A stretch of DNA of 64,000 nucleotides from the NCBI RefSeq assembly GCF_021130785.1, contig NC_060208.1, positions 54,230,501 to 54,294,500 on the forward strand. Reading direction: 5' to 3'. The DNA comes from Homalodisca vitripennis. Its lineage: Eukaryota; Arthropoda; Insecta; Hemiptera; Cicadellidae. The translations under genes were made by a program, and so were the position numbers. The notes below the pieces were generated by a model, which was not told where the DNA came from, ran no database searches, and saw only the letters and a list, made by a program, of their open reading frames with translations. Positions 49,208 through 61,619 of the stretch are shown here, one piece after another; position 1 is the stretch's first letter; every line of letters starts with the position of its first letter.

Positions 49208-49363
49208 TGGCCGCCAACAAGGGTCTACATTAACGACCACCTTACCCCCTACAACAAGATGATCCTCGGAAAGGCCAGGAGTCACTTGAAGGAGAAGATC
49301 GCATTCGCCTGGACGCGAGATTATCGCATCTTTATCAGGCATACAGTAGAGTTGACTGACCGG
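49208..49363 (+). pseudogene. LINE ORF1 C-terminal relic
   Basis: An uninterrupted frame reads VYINDHLTPYNKMILGKARS, then HLKEKIAFAWTRDYRIFIRH. The pattern (V/I)Y-x-N-(E/D)-H-L-T-x-x-N and the later F-x-W-x-(R)-x-G/Y-x-(I/V)-(F/L)-(V/I)-R are typical of the C-terminal domain of ORF1 proteins of CR1/Jockey-type LINEs. Upstream sequence does not continue in frame. The next LINE piece on the same strand is the endonuclease at 51061, about 1.7 kb away, whereas in an intact LINE the second frame begins almost immediately. The copy is therefore broken or consists of two fragments. Confidence 0.6.
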
Positions 49364-51060
<1,697 letters not shown>

Positions 51061-51240
51061 AACAGAAGTCTTAAAATATCTCATTTAAATATACGTAGTT
51101 CTTATAAACATATCGATCAGGCACTAATATTAATGCAAAGTTTTAACATTATGTATGATATCATTGTTTTTACAGAATCGTGGATTGACTCAGACAAAAC
51201 TTTAACCAATATAGATCGATATGAGGTATTTTGTACGACG
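51061..51240 (+). pseudogene. LINE endonuclease domain, N-terminal relic
   Basis: The frame reads NRSLKISHLNIRSSYKHIDQ and then, about 20 residues on, DIIVFTESWID. Two signatures of the apurinic-type endonuclease of CR1/Jockey LINEs are visible: L-K-I-x-H-x-N-I-R-S, where Asn helps bind the metal ion, and D-I-I-x-x-T-E-(S/T)-W, where Glu is the catalytic metal ligand. The domain is normally about 220 residues; only about the first 60 are left. From 51241 the sequence changes to unrelated DNA with palindromes and a TA repeat. No reverse transcriptase follows. The relic is on the same strand as the ORF1 piece at 49208 and the LINE-type tail near 51750. Confidence 0.75.
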
Positions 51241-51405
51241 TTATTTCCGGAATATTTGCGGAAATATTTCCTACTCAGAAATATCCGCAACACATATGGG
51301 ACCTGCAGGTCCCGCTTCCCGCATACAAAAACCATGTCTCTGTCTGGCTGTTGGAGATCGGCGCTGAACACGCTGAGTCGCTGCTCTCATCTATAATATA
51401 CCAGA

Positions 51406-51408
<3 letters not shown>
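51241..51408. repeat. Palindrome-rich insert
   Basis: Contains the perfect 16-bp palindrome GGGACCTGCAGGTCCC (51298-51313), plus TGCGGAAATATTTC facing GAAATATCCGCA around CTACTCA (about 51255-51289). It separates the endonuclease relic from the TA repeat and could be part of a small unidentified element. Confidence 0.6.

Positions 51409-51470
<62 letters not shown>
51409..51470. repeat. (TA)n microsatellite
   Basis: About 62 bp of pure alternating TA. Confidence 0.98.
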
Positions 51471-51473
<3 letters not shown>

Positions 51474-51639
51474 CACATTTATTTACTGGACATTCAGTAT
51501 TGTGGCATAATGTATGAGGTCTGTGGCCAACAAATTGCAGCTGCCTATTGTTATTTTAGATTTGATATATTATAGTAATTGTTTTAACAATACACAAAAT
51601 TGTTTATTATTATTAATATGTAAATTATTATAATACTGC

Positions 51640-51768
51640 TGTGCATAGAAACAAGAAATGGTCTCGTCACCACGTAGAAGCCTCTGTGGCCCGTGTGGGA
51701 CTAATTTCGGTACATAAAGTGTACTATGTTTGCTTCTAAATTCTTAAATAAATTTGATTTGATTTTAA
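51640..51768 (+). mobile_element. LINE 3' tail
   Basis: Reads GGCCCGTGTGGGACTAATTT, then TTCTTAAATAAATTTGATTT and GATTTT. A final AATAAATTTGATTTGATTTT is typical of arthropod CR1/Jockey-type LINE tails. It may belong to the same insertion as the ORF1 and endonuclease pieces upstream. Confidence 0.5.
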
Positions 51769-53755
51769 TACAACGACCGATAGTCATTAGCTTAGAGAAC
51801 ATGGACTAATGATAAAATTTAACATTACTGGTAGTTATATGACGTGTCATACACTGGCGTGCACAGGGGGTGCCACAGGTGTACAGGCACATGGTAATAT
51901 GTTGAATTTTTTGTTACTTAACTTTTATGCAAGAATTATACTACTGCTGAAGTACAAGAGTTATGTTGATTGGCTCACCGGTGACGGGTTTTACGTATTA
52001 TTTTTATTTTTATACTTGTAATACGTTGTAACTCTCTGTCCTATGTCCTACTGCCCCTCCTCGCACCATTTAAATTTTGTATAGCCCACTGCAAAATAGT
52101 GCTGTAATTGTAAGAGTTCTATATTAAAAATACAATTCATGTCAAAAAGTTTAAAGTTCATCATTGTGAGTAAAATTTTAATGAATTTTCTAGTGGTGGG
52201 CTCGGGTCCCTGTTTTGGTTGGAATACTCCCCCAAAACCCTCCTCCCGGTATGTCAGGCAACTCCAAATCATGACCCTGTGCATGCCTATAATATCATAC
52301 ACTCTAGTGTTCAGACTTCTAGTTTGGGTTTCGCATTTCCACGTGCTAACAAGTAATCATCTCTGAGCCTATTCTAAAGTAATATGTGACTGATTCTCGG
52401 TTAGAGCTTAAGATAGTCCAAAAATGTTCATGAAAACTTTCCGTATATAAATATTAATGGCTATAATACAAAGCCATTTCGCACCCCGCCATCCATATGC
52501 CATTTTATTACACTGTAACCATAATTTTCTTTGACGAGAGAAAACGGTATTTTATGTATGTTATTATATGTATTGATAAAGAAAAACTTCTAGTATATAG
52601 TAAATAATAGTCATTAGTTATTAAGTAGTAAACATTATTGTCAACTAAATACAAGTTTATTTTAGGATTCAAACTCACTAATCTTCAAATTTTCTTAAAT
52701 TAAAAACTTAGGTCTATTATTAATCACTGATACAGTATTCTCCTACGACTACGCCCTACTTACTTCTACGAACCATCTAAGATTTCTTATTTGACAGACT
52801 ATTTGTTGATAGCTGAACAAACTATTTTGATTTTATGTAGAATCGAAACGAATTTTGTTTGATGTTAGTTGCTTCCAGTACCTTCCTCTAACCATTAATG
52901 TAAGATCTAATAATGAATCGGTTTTGATGGTTTCTTGATTTTTTAATTAGTCAATGGAAAATACAATTGGGAACAAACGAAGTAGTCAACAGAGTTTGCC
53001 ATAGTAAAACAATTGTCCATATGATCAAAGAAGTAGTGAACACTGATTTAAAACGTTTTGTGTGGTTGAATTATCAATAAGTTGTTTTGTGATGTAAAAT
53101 CGAAGCTAGTTGGGTTAAAACCTTTACTTCAGCTTAAAGACTGCTGTGTCTAGTGTATAGTATACATTTATTTATTTATCTATATAGACAACGAAATAAG
53201 GCTAGCCGTATGCTCCAAATAATACACAATTTGTGTTTTTTTGTTATTACGACTGAGCAGTGAAGTGAACATTGAGGTAATCTGTAGGGTGTTGCAAGTA
53301 GTCTGTCCACGTGTTCCTAATTTTTCAAATTAAAATACTTTTGTTTAGATTGAAGGTAAGATTACACAAATATTACTTTTATATATTTTATTTTTTGTTA
53401 TTTCATATGTACAATTTCACCAAAAGCAGTGACTTAATCGTTAACCACGGTAAAATATGTTAGGCCAATTAGGCTGGTGAAAACCCAACTTCATTACCGG
53501 TTTATAAGATAACTAACAAGTTATTTACATAATGTTAATATTAAATAATATAATTTTTAATTTTCATCTTTTCATTACCTTAAAACTGTAAATTTAGAGA
53601 AATTGAATGTTGTCTTACTCTTAACATGAATTACACATAACCAGTTTCAGAAATTGCACAATTGTTTAATTTAGTTTTTAATGGCCTAATTGATTTGTAA
53701 ACTGTTAAACCCTCTGAGGACCTTGAATCAATAGACTATAACTTGTTTAAGTTTA
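51769..53755. other. Non-coding gap
   Basis: The part 51850-52270 begins CTGGCGTGCACAGGGGGTGC and contains CTCCCCCAAAACCCTCCTCC, a G-rich/C-rich pairing often seen at the ends of dispersed insect repeats; the class is unknown. The rest is AT-rich without recognisable features. Confidence 0.35.
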
Positions 53756-53763
53756 CTTCTTTA
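53756..53763. repeat. 8-bp target duplication CTTCTTTA (left)
   Basis: Identical to CTTCTTTA at 54343-54350. Confidence 0.8.
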
Positions 53764-54342
53764 GGGTAGGGTATGAAAAGCGGACCCAGTTTTTTATATA
53801 AAAATTGGCAAACGATATTACATAATTTAACCATCGATATAATCAATCAATACTGATTAATTATTTAGAACAATTATCCTAAATAATCTATATCAACAGC
53901 TGTAAACGCTTCCAAATAATACAGGTACTTAAGGTAATATTTCAATTTTACATAAGTAACATTTGATTATTGAAAATGGCAGTCAATTTTAGAAAACTAC
54001 ACGACATTGCTTTGAAAGATGATAAGACATGTTTTTCGTGGCTTCAACATGTTGGACTCGTACCGAAAATCCCATTATGTGGAATTAGTGGGGAAAAAAA
54101 CAACTGTAACTGTGAGAGGAGCAAATATGGTCGTCTGTAGGTTTCCTAATTTTGGTTATAATAATTTGCTTTGTCACTGTAAATATTAAATTCATATTTT
54201 AATTTGAATCATATGATTGTTATTGAGGACTATAGATACTTTTATATTGGTTCATAGTCTAGGATTTGAGATATGAATATTAGGTATTGATGATTACATT
54301 CTTCGATATAAAAAAACCGGGTCCACTTATCGTACCCTACCC
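53764..54342 (+). mobile_element. Merlin-like element, 579 bp, with perfect duplication
   Basis: The inverted ends are GGGTAGGGTATGAAAAGCGG, ACCCAGTTTTTTATAT on the left and, read inward from the right, GGGTAGGGTACGATAAGTGG, ACCCGGTTTTTTTATAT. They match over about 37 bp with four or five differences. Both sides carry CTTCTTTA. An 8-bp duplication fits Merlin, hAT and P elements; the short reading frame inside (53976-54140) looks like the N-terminus of a Merlin transposase, which favours Merlin. The rest of the transposase is missing, so the copy is non-autonomous. Confidence 0.8.
53976..54140 (+). pseudogene. Merlin-type transposase N-terminal relic
   Basis: A 54-codon frame starts MAVNFRKLHDIALKDDKTCF and continues SWLQHVGLVPKIPLCG, with two further Cys in NCNCERSKYG before the stop. 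A short helical N-terminus with DD-x-x-(C/A)-x-x-(F/W)-L-x-x-x-G-L(L/V)-P followed by a Cys pair resembles the start of ISXO2/Merlin transposases, just before their zinc ribbon. The frame then stops and no DDE core follows. The length is far below the 250-300 residues of the family. The assignment rests on this short similarity plus the element's 8-bp duplication, so it is moderate. Confidence 0.5.
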
Positions 54343-54350
54343 CTTCTTTA
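54343..54350. repeat. 8-bp target duplication CTTCTTTA (right)
   Basis: Second copy of the duplication at 53756-53763. Confidence 0.8.
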
Positions 54351-55029
54351 AATCCTAATGTGCATAGGATTAGGTTAGATAGATGCTAGTCTTTTATGGA
54401 TGGGAATCACATCAGCATAGGCCCTGATTAAATAAGGAAACGACACTTTCACTTCTAATTCACTAAAATTGGTACCAAGACTAACCTATAAAGAATTGAT
54501 ACATTTTTATTAAAGCTGTGAACTAAACTTTATGGGTTACAGTAAACTTTTATAAATGTTGGACTCTAGAAATTAAAATCAATGGTGCTACATGCTATGT
54601 TTCGATATGTAAATCTGTGGTAAATGACATATAACCATACAATTCATTGTACAGTGAGCTGTTGTTATTTTTGGTACCTATTGTTTTCCACAGGTTAGTA
54701 TTTTTTAGCATCAAATGCTTAACTGTTATTCCTATTTTGTTTGACGTATAGGATATTAGTATGTAATAATGTATAAACTAAATCTTATAAATGTAAGAAT
54801 TTATAGATGTTGATTACTTTAACCATGTACGATCTGCCTCGTTCCTGTTAAATAGATCTAAACTCATTTTGGTATTTATTTACAATACCGTGACCATGGA
54901 AAATGGACTTTTTTCATGGGTTGGGCATTTATAGCCTAGTATTATTATCACAGGTGCATATAAACTGGGGGGAAAGAATATTATTGTATTATATTGACGC
55001 CTTTCGGACATTATTGCGTTAAGGAGCAG
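54351..55029. other. Non-coding gap
   Basis: AT-rich; nothing recognised. Confidence 0.4.
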
Positions 55030-55135
55030 GGGCATCACGTGATCTGGGATTCGACTTTTGCAAGCTCGAGTTAACTTTTTTTCTAAAAGAGCAAGCAGTG
55101 CGCAGCACTGCGCAGCGGGCAGGCATCGTTAACAG
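55030..55135 (-). repeat. Segment shared with the Merlin element at 18.9 kb
   Basis: Read on the minus strand: TGCCTGCCCGCTGCGCAG, GCTTGCTCTTTTAG, AAAAAAAGTTAACT, GAGCTTGCAAA and CCCAGATCA. The same words in the same order occur at about 18880-18975 on the plus strand. It lies downstream of the transposase relic here but upstream of the one at 18648-18869, in inverted orientation, as expected for a subterminal inverted repeat. Confidence 0.65.
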
Positions 55136-55171
55136 GATTAACGTACTAGTCTTTATCATTTCAGTAACTTA

Positions 55172-55417
55172 TCACTTACCGTAATGTTCAGGTGGGTACA
55201 GATTTGCAGCCACAACCCAGAAATGGTGGATCCGCTCATTGAGGTTTGGGTATTTCGCCTTAAAAAGGTATTCACCCAAATACCCCACAAAATGAGTTTT
55301 TATCCTGCCGTAACGCGGAATTTTATCTTTTACACTTCTCCACGTCCGCTCGATGGTATTTGTGTGGGCGTGAGTGCGTGGGTCCACACACTCCTTTGAG
55401 TGGTTGACTGTATCATG
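55172..55417 (-). pseudogene. Merlin/ISXO2-like transposase, C-terminal exon or relic
   Basis: The minus-strand frame reads HDTVNHSKECVDPRTHAHTN, then TIERTWRSVKDKIPRYGR, and goes on with FVGYLGEYLFKAKYP to a stop. The motif T-V-N-H-S-x-x-(F/C)-V-D-P-x-T-x-A-H-T-N-T-I-E-x-x-W identifies the C-terminal part of an ISXO2/IS1595-like DDE transposase, about 81 residues. The block starts at 55417 directly after CTCCTTATTTGATAG, which reads as a splice acceptor, so this could be the last exon of an intron-containing transposase or domesticated gene. No matching upstream exon was found on the minus strand up to about 57 kb, so a truncated relic is equally likely. It is a different subfamily from the relic at 18.6 kb. 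Confidence 0.7.
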
Positions 55418-57553
55418 CTATCAAATAAGGAGGTTAAGAATAGACACGGAGGAACAAAATAGTTCAAAATGTCATCCCTTCTTTATTTGAGAGAGCCGCG
55501 GAGTAATACCAAACTGTCAAATATGGATAGTGTTGCCAGAGGTACTGTCAAAAACAGAGTTTTACAGAGAATTTAAAAAAATCGTAACTCCTTTAATTTT
55601 TGCTGCCGACGAATTTTTTTTCACTATTGTTTTCAGGAAAAAAAAAATGAACATACCTTTCCATGGTCACGATATTGTAAATTGATACCCTCATTTTTTA
55701 TAATTTCCCAAAATAGTATATACCTTCATTTTTATAAAGAAGTTTTGGCAGTCTCAAACCATACATGATACAAAAATTGAATGTCTATTTTTTAGTCCAG
55801 GGGATTGGGTGAAATTGGAATTTCGGAGTGGAGGAGGATAACAAACTAAGGAGGGTTAGATTTAAGAGAATGGTATATTAAGGTTTTTAACATTCATGTG
55901 AGAATTTTAGCTGGAGGAATAAGTCTACCAACTGTATTTGAAGGTAATATTTCAGTACTTTGTATCCTAATAGAGAAATTTATTCATAGTTCTTACCTTC
56001 ATGGTGAAATTTTTCATGGTTATTTCAAGTCTGTTTTTCATAGCACAACCTTTTTGGGCATCTGATATTGCTTTTCCTGATTACTTATATATGGTTGCGT
56101 AGTCATATACAGAAATAGTGATTGTTATTCTATTTTGTGGTGCTAGTGAGTGATGTTTTTCCGCATATTCAATGTAAATGTTAAGTGTTGTCAGAGCACT
56201 TTTAAGTATTCTAATAATGGTTGTTTCAAAATGCAAAGAAAGGGTGTTGTGTTTTCTTCTATTGCAGTATAATAAGTGGCCACTACAACAATTGAATCAT
56301 CAAACCAAACTATTGTTTAGAAATATCAAAACTATCGAATACAATAATATTCTAGTTTGAGTTATTTAAAATTGTGTTATTGGTTTTGTTTTGTATAAAT
56401 CATTTGTGTGTTATTTTAACAGTTTTTTATTACTAGGTAGTTTAGATTATCAGAAATATCTATGACTCAATTATCGTGGTGGTTGCTAAAGCTTTATACC
56501 TGCATTGATGGTGACAAAAATATCCTTCCTTTCCATTCTCACATAATCAAAAACTCTTAATATGAAATCTATTATACAAATTGTCCAAAGTTTCATCTAA
56601 CAAAATATCACCATTGTTGTAGAAACATAAAACAACAGGTACCTGGGTACATTTGTCATGAAATGTACAGTTAGATTTTGTATATGCTATTAGACAAATG
56701 GCCACAACATCTTCCTCTCGAAATTAACTATGATATTATTAATCTTTGTTCAATATGTGATTTTTGACCGCTTACAAATTCTTTCTGGAGATGAAAACAT
56801 ACAATTTAAAAATATTGTTCAAGGAGGCTTTAGGTAATATGAATAAAATAAATTATTATCCATTTATTTAGTGAAATAAATTAATGAAAGTTTGTGCGGT
56901 TATTCTATTTTAATAGGTACTTACCTTTGTGTAAACTGTTCTTATAATTGCTTAATATTTTTTGTAATTCCTCTCATTTAAATAGAAAGTAAAAAAAATA
57001 GAAAAAATATTTTGGGTAAGTTATTTACAGTGTAATATATCACAATAATAAATACTTACTATAATTATTATTAGAGTTAAGTTTAAGGTCACTTTATATA
57101 ATTTAATTGTTAAATACACAATTAAACAATGCATGTCATAAAACGTTTTTCTAAAGATATTGAAACGTGAATAAAAGGTACTTAAATAAATAAAATAAAT
57201 TAATAAAAATGCCTTTATTTACAAGTGGTCCTCATTTAAAAATTAGTTTGCAGGACAACTCAAGTCAAATTTTAATTTCTAACTGCGTTTTTTACATTAT
57301 TTTAAAAACAACTAATGGTAAGGGACTTGAGGAAACCAAGGAGGTCATTATACTGTGTCAGTTTTAAATAGGCAAAACTTTTTCATCCTTATTCCAACCT
57401 CATTCTATGGGAGTGAAGCTTTTGGTCACAGCTGACATGCTGCGATACCTCATCCCGATACTGCAGTCACTCAGGTACTGGGGCTCCCTGAGTCATGCAG
57501 TGTGTCAACAGCTTGCAGAAGTCACCATGCAAACACGATACTTTGACACATGA
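55418..57553. other. Non-coding gap
   Basis: AT-rich; no gene recognised. The C-rich/T-rich frame at 56178-56360 matches nothing. Confidence 0.4.
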
Positions 57554-57739
57554 TCAATCCGTCTTGGAGATAACACTTACCTCACCGTTGTATTGTGGAG
57601 TTTGTAACTCTTGAATTCTCTGAACGTTGTGCATCCTGATACTTTTCCTAAAGGCAGAGTGATACAAAACTGATAATACTAAAGACTGCATGAGCTGGAG
57701 TTTTATAGGCTCAGACAACATACCTTTAAATCGATACAA
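57554..57739 (-). pseudogene. LINE reverse-transcriptase C-terminal relic
   Basis: The minus-strand frame starts MYRFKGMLSEPIKLQLMQSL and continues VLSVLYHSAF, then MHNVQRIQELQ. The pattern L-x-x-F/R-x-x-L-x-x-x-x-K-x-x-L-x-x-(S/T)-L-(I/V)-x-S-x-L-x-Y followed by a RIQ-x-LQ motif is characteristic of the thumb region after the catalytic core in CR1/Jockey-type reverse transcriptases. The expected Asp after the Tyr is replaced and the sequence degrades after PQYN. The palm domain with the YADD motif was not found. Confidence 0.6.
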
Positions 57740-57835
57740 ACCTTTGTGATTAAATGGAGATCACCCGTTCAGAGCATACTGCAGTTGTTGTGTTTGGGCG
57801 AATTTACTATAAATAATGTAGAATATGTTTGTTCT

Positions 57836-58087
57836 TCACTTTAAGATAGTTTTCAATGCCAAGGAACTGACATCTTCCTGACGGCACATGGTCAAAGTCA
57901 AGATCATTGGCCTGGGTGGCAGCAGTGCGAATTCACTCTTTCTCAAAAATTCATGATAAGACCCTCTAGAGTTTTTATATTTTAGTGGTCTGTGATTTGT
58001 GGGAACTCGAAAAATGAAAAACTTATGAGGGATGAGTAGTTTAAACGGACTGTCCTGTGCTGATGGTAAGGAAAAAACATCTCTCAA
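57836..58087 (-). other. Unassigned open frame between LINE pieces
   Basis: An 83-codon minus-strand frame (starting MRDVFSLPSAQDSPFKLLIP) lies between two LINE-like pieces on the same strand. It does not look like reverse transcriptase, and I do not recognise it. Confidence 0.3.
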
Positions 58088-58275
58088 GAATACAAATTAG
58101 TAAAATTTAACTTTAGATGGTGATTAAGAATTATTGCCAATATAAGACTAATCACCTTTGCTTATAACTTAAGTAAGAAGATTCCTATTCCATACCATCC
58201 ACTAGAGAAACTATTCTTTAAATTAACAATAATATTTTTAACCTCTCTTGTAGCTAGATCAAAAGTTTCCAAACG

Positions 58276-58572
58276 CTAGGTTACTACTATTTCTATTATA
58301 TACAAAAAAATTGATTTTAAGTATATTAGCATTTTAACTTTATTAATGTAATATAAATTGAATATTTCTAATAGCTTCTGTGGGTTGCTTATTTCAGTAC
58401 CACTTACAAGCAAGTTAATCTTATCATTGTTCTTAGATAGAGTATTAAGGAACTGAGCCATACTGATAGGTTGCCCCCCCCTCCCCCACATTGGCCAATG
58501 ACTTTTAATCAACTCGGTGTGTGTCACTGGAATTCCCAGATCTTGATATCTTAAATGTGAAGAATAATACAT
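58276..58572 (-). pseudogene. LINE endonuclease-RT linker relic
   Basis: A minus-strand frame of 98 codons contains NDKINLLVSGTEISNPQKLL then EIFNLYYINKV. The phrase (I)-x-L-x-(V/I)-x-G-x-x-(I/V)-(S/T)-(D/N)-P-x-x-(L/I)-x-x-x-F-N-x-(Y/F)-(F/Y) is usual in the linker between endonuclease and reverse transcriptase in CR1/Jockey LINEs. With the thumb relic at 57554-57739 on the same strand only 540 bp away, most of the reverse transcriptase (about 1.3 kb) must have been lost. Confidence 0.5.
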
Positions 58573-58884
58573 TCAACAGCATTTCTAGTAAATGTGCCTG
58601 ACCATGACAGCTGCATCGTGTTCTGAATGGGTGACCTCCGCTTAATTAGAAAGTACCAAATGATAAATTGGAAACAATACATTTCTGAACGAATAAAAAG
58701 CTTAACATGGAGATACCTAAGTGATGTCATTTTTCTAGGTGTTAAATGGAATTATCTGTATCCTGTAATTCAGTACAATTATATAACTGATATAAACACA
58801 CAATAAATAGTTTTTCTTAAAGATAATTCAGTCCTGGTCATTTTAGTAATTGAGTGTTAACTAAGTTAATTACTCGATGTGTGG
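58573..58884. other. Non-coding gap
   Basis: Nothing recognised. Confidence 0.4.
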
Positions 58885-59770
58885 AAAAATTCATTACTGT
58901 TTGTCTGACTGACTTTCCCCTCAATAACTCAAAGATAATTGAAATCTAAACTTGATATTATACATGAAGCTTGCATTGAAAATCGAGTTCAATAATGGTG
59001 CATGTTTCCCCATGAGATTTGGTTAACTTTAATGAAGCCTAATTTTCTACAAGATATCTCAAAAACGACTTAAGCTAAAGATTTGGAAAATTTCATGTTT
59101 ACCTACCACTCAATGGGTTGGCAAAATTCTTTTGTGTGTCAATCTTTGCAGGATACCTGGAGAACAAAGTGTACTATAAGGTGGAGAGTTTGTATAAAGC
59201 TACATTTTTACATCGGAAAGATAGAGTTCAATAATAGCACAAAGCTTGACCAGAGATTTGAGGGAGATATCTCAAGAACAAATTAAGCTAATGACGATGT
59301 TGCATGTCCCTTCATTTGAATTGGCTGAGCGTTTACAAAGCCTCACCGTCCACACAATATTGAGCTATGGGTTTGATGTTTCGTTTGAACTTTCACTTCT
59401 ACATAGACAAGATCAAGTTCAATGATGGGGCATATCTATCTATAAGATTTTCTTGAGCATTAGTGAATCCTATTACTCAGAATATCTCAACATATAATTG
59501 AGCTATAAATTAATTTGAATGAAACATAGCAAAATTGAGTTCATAATGGTGTTGGCAAAAAATTGGCTCTATAGGATTTGGCTATAAAGTCAGTGAAGCC
59601 AATTTACTCAGGAACTATCTCTAGATCAAATTGGACTTTAGGCTTGAAGTTTAATAAATCCTCACTTATAAATGGGCAAGTTCAAGCTTGATAATGCATG
59701 TCACTCCTCCATGGAATGATTGAGCATGAGCAAAGCCTGAGACATGGTAATATCATGAAAGAAATGTTAC
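58885..59770 (+). repeat. DR-A dispersed repeat, forward array
   Basis: Five diverged unit marks: GAGTTCAATAATGGTGCATG at 58987, GAGTTCAATAATAGCACAAA at about 59225, AGTTCAATGATGGGGCATAT at about 59416, GAGTTCATAATGGTG at about 59538 and TTGATAATGCATGTCACTCC at about 59688. Between them are ATCTCAAGAACAAATTAAGC, GGCTGAGCGTTTACAAAGCC and TACATAGACAAGATCAAG. Spacing varies from about 120 to 240 bp, so units have been lost or eroded. Confidence 0.65.
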
Positions 59771-61245
59771 GAGCCAGAAGTTTGAATGAAACAATTACTA
59801 TGTTGACAATCAATGTTCCTTTAGTGGACGTCCTTAATCTGATCAGGATGCCATCAGGGTAAGCCCAATGCCTTCAAACAACATGGGGGAGGGTCCGGGC
59901 AGTCCTCCTGACATAATTACAGGTAACTAGTACTTTTTGTTGTATCTAGATCAAGACAGCTGTTTTGACAATCAAGATGTACCAAGTCTGACCAGGATAG
60001 ACGAGAATAGGGGTTAATTGGCTGAGAGAACTTTTGAAGTTCTAACTTCGCATTAATAAAAAAGCATTTTTATTTTCGCACAAAATAATATAACATGTTT
60101 ACATAAAATCAGAAATGTATGCCAAACACAAATAATTTCCTCAAATATAATTCATTTCAGTCATGGTTATTCATAAATTAAAAATTGACTTAGCTATTAC
60201 TATGAACTAGAGAAAAACAGAACACATTAACCTTGTTTATTTTTAAAATTATTTACATGCTCCAACAAGGTAACCTACAACACTCTTTTGCGGCAATCCC
60301 CGAATTATGCAGTGGAGGAATCCCCGAAAAAAAATTTTGTGCTAGTGATTTATTTATTTTTTTTTGTACATTGTTCTTAAAGTTGAGAGACCGGGTGGGT
60401 GTCACCCCAAAAGAGGTGACACCCTGTGCGGCCTGCTCCTGCCACCCCCCTTTGCTGCGCCACTGTATGCATTGTCAGTCAGCAATGTCATCACAGCACA
60501 TTTGAACCTTAATTTTATGTTTCTAAAAAAATATGTAAAAACCTCCTGAACAATTTCTTATTATGCAGCAATTTATGCAAAAAATATGATGAAATATGTA
60601 AAATCATAATTTCATGGTAAACTAAAAAACTATTAATTAGTTTTTTTAGAATTATTGAAAAAATGAATGTCTTACAATGGGATCACAGGGTTTAATTTTT
60701 AACAACTATTAGCAGAAAAACTTTTCTTGTGGTTTTTAAGAGTTGATCCTGTATTTATACTGAGAAAGTGGTTGAAAAATGAGTATTTAAGTAGCATCAA
60801 TATTTGTGTTTACACATGTTTTTATTTTTAATTATTAAACAATTATTTTACATAGTCTTGGCCTCACCAAGTTCAACAGAACTTGTCGGTGAGGTCCACT
60901 TGAAAAAGTACTGGCATGTAGAATATATTGATACAAATATTCAAATTTTAACTTTCTTTTAATTTACTAAACTATAAACTCAAATTTGGTGATTTAGGGC
61001 GGCAGGCACTAGCTTAGATATCTTGGTATGTGTGGTAGATTGATTGATCGAAACAGTACATTTAAAAAAAATAAAACCTAATAGTAGTAGTTAAAATTAG
61101 AAGCATATTTGAGTCCTAAAAATCCCAATTAATTTTCCCCTCAGCAACGACGAATGGCAACCCTGTCATCAGGAAATTGAATTGAATTGTATTTTATAAA
61201 TTTTAATATGTTTAGTTATAGGTTTGATTTGAAACACTTAAAAAA

Positions 61246-61248
<3 letters not shown>
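59771..61248. other. Non-coding gap upstream of CNBP
   Basis: Contains the hairpin repeat at 60397-60475. Otherwise AT-rich with no recognisable exon. A 5' untranslated exon of CNBP may lie here or further upstream but could not be identified. Confidence 0.35.
60397..60475 (+). repeat. Dispersed repeat end with perfect 10-bp stem
   Basis: GGGTGTCACC (60397-60406) and GGTGACACCC (60415-60424) form a perfect stem with an 8-base loop, followed by CTGCTCCTGCCACCCCCC and GCTGCGCCACTG. GCTACGCCACTG-like text after a C-rich run is common at the ends of dispersed arthropod repeats. Confidence 0.6.

Positions 61249-61302
<54 letters not shown>
61249..61302. repeat. (AT)n microsatellite
   Basis: About 54 bp of alternating AT. 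Minus-strand Ile-Tyr frame is an artefact. Confidence 0.98.
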
Positions 61303-61304
<2 letters not shown>

Positions 61305-61509
61305 CGCTAAAACTGAAATTTTCCACACTTTAAACTTCCAAAAATGTATAACAAAATATATGCAACTGTTCATAGAAATTGTTTTATGCTGTTTTAATGT
61401 CCATTTTTTTCTCTTACCTGTCCTTAGTCTTCTCATCCAAGGATTGCTTTAAATGAATTGTTTGGTTCTTGGTTAGACTTTTATGTTTATTTTGTTGGAT
61501 CCATATTGC

Positions 61510-61511
61510 AG
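61510..61511 (+). promoter_or_regulatory. Candidate 3' splice site in CNBP 5'UTR
   Basis: TTTATTTTGTTGGATCCATATTGCAG ends a T-rich run (AG at 61510-61511), about 110 bp before the CNBP start codon. A spliced 5'UTR would fit. It is a candidate only. Confidence 0.3.
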
Positions 61512-61619
61512 TTCCCTATAGAGTAACATAGATGAGCAGCAGTAAGGTTAAGTCAGAACAGTTGTTCTTGTTGAAGGAGAGTGGAGGTGGAGAGGAGTGG
61601 AGTTGGTGACGGGGAGAGA

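Noticed and set aside
52048..52302. 84-codon minus-strand frame
   Set aside because: It overlaps a dispersed repeat with C-rich ends and a plus-strand frame of similar size; no motif.
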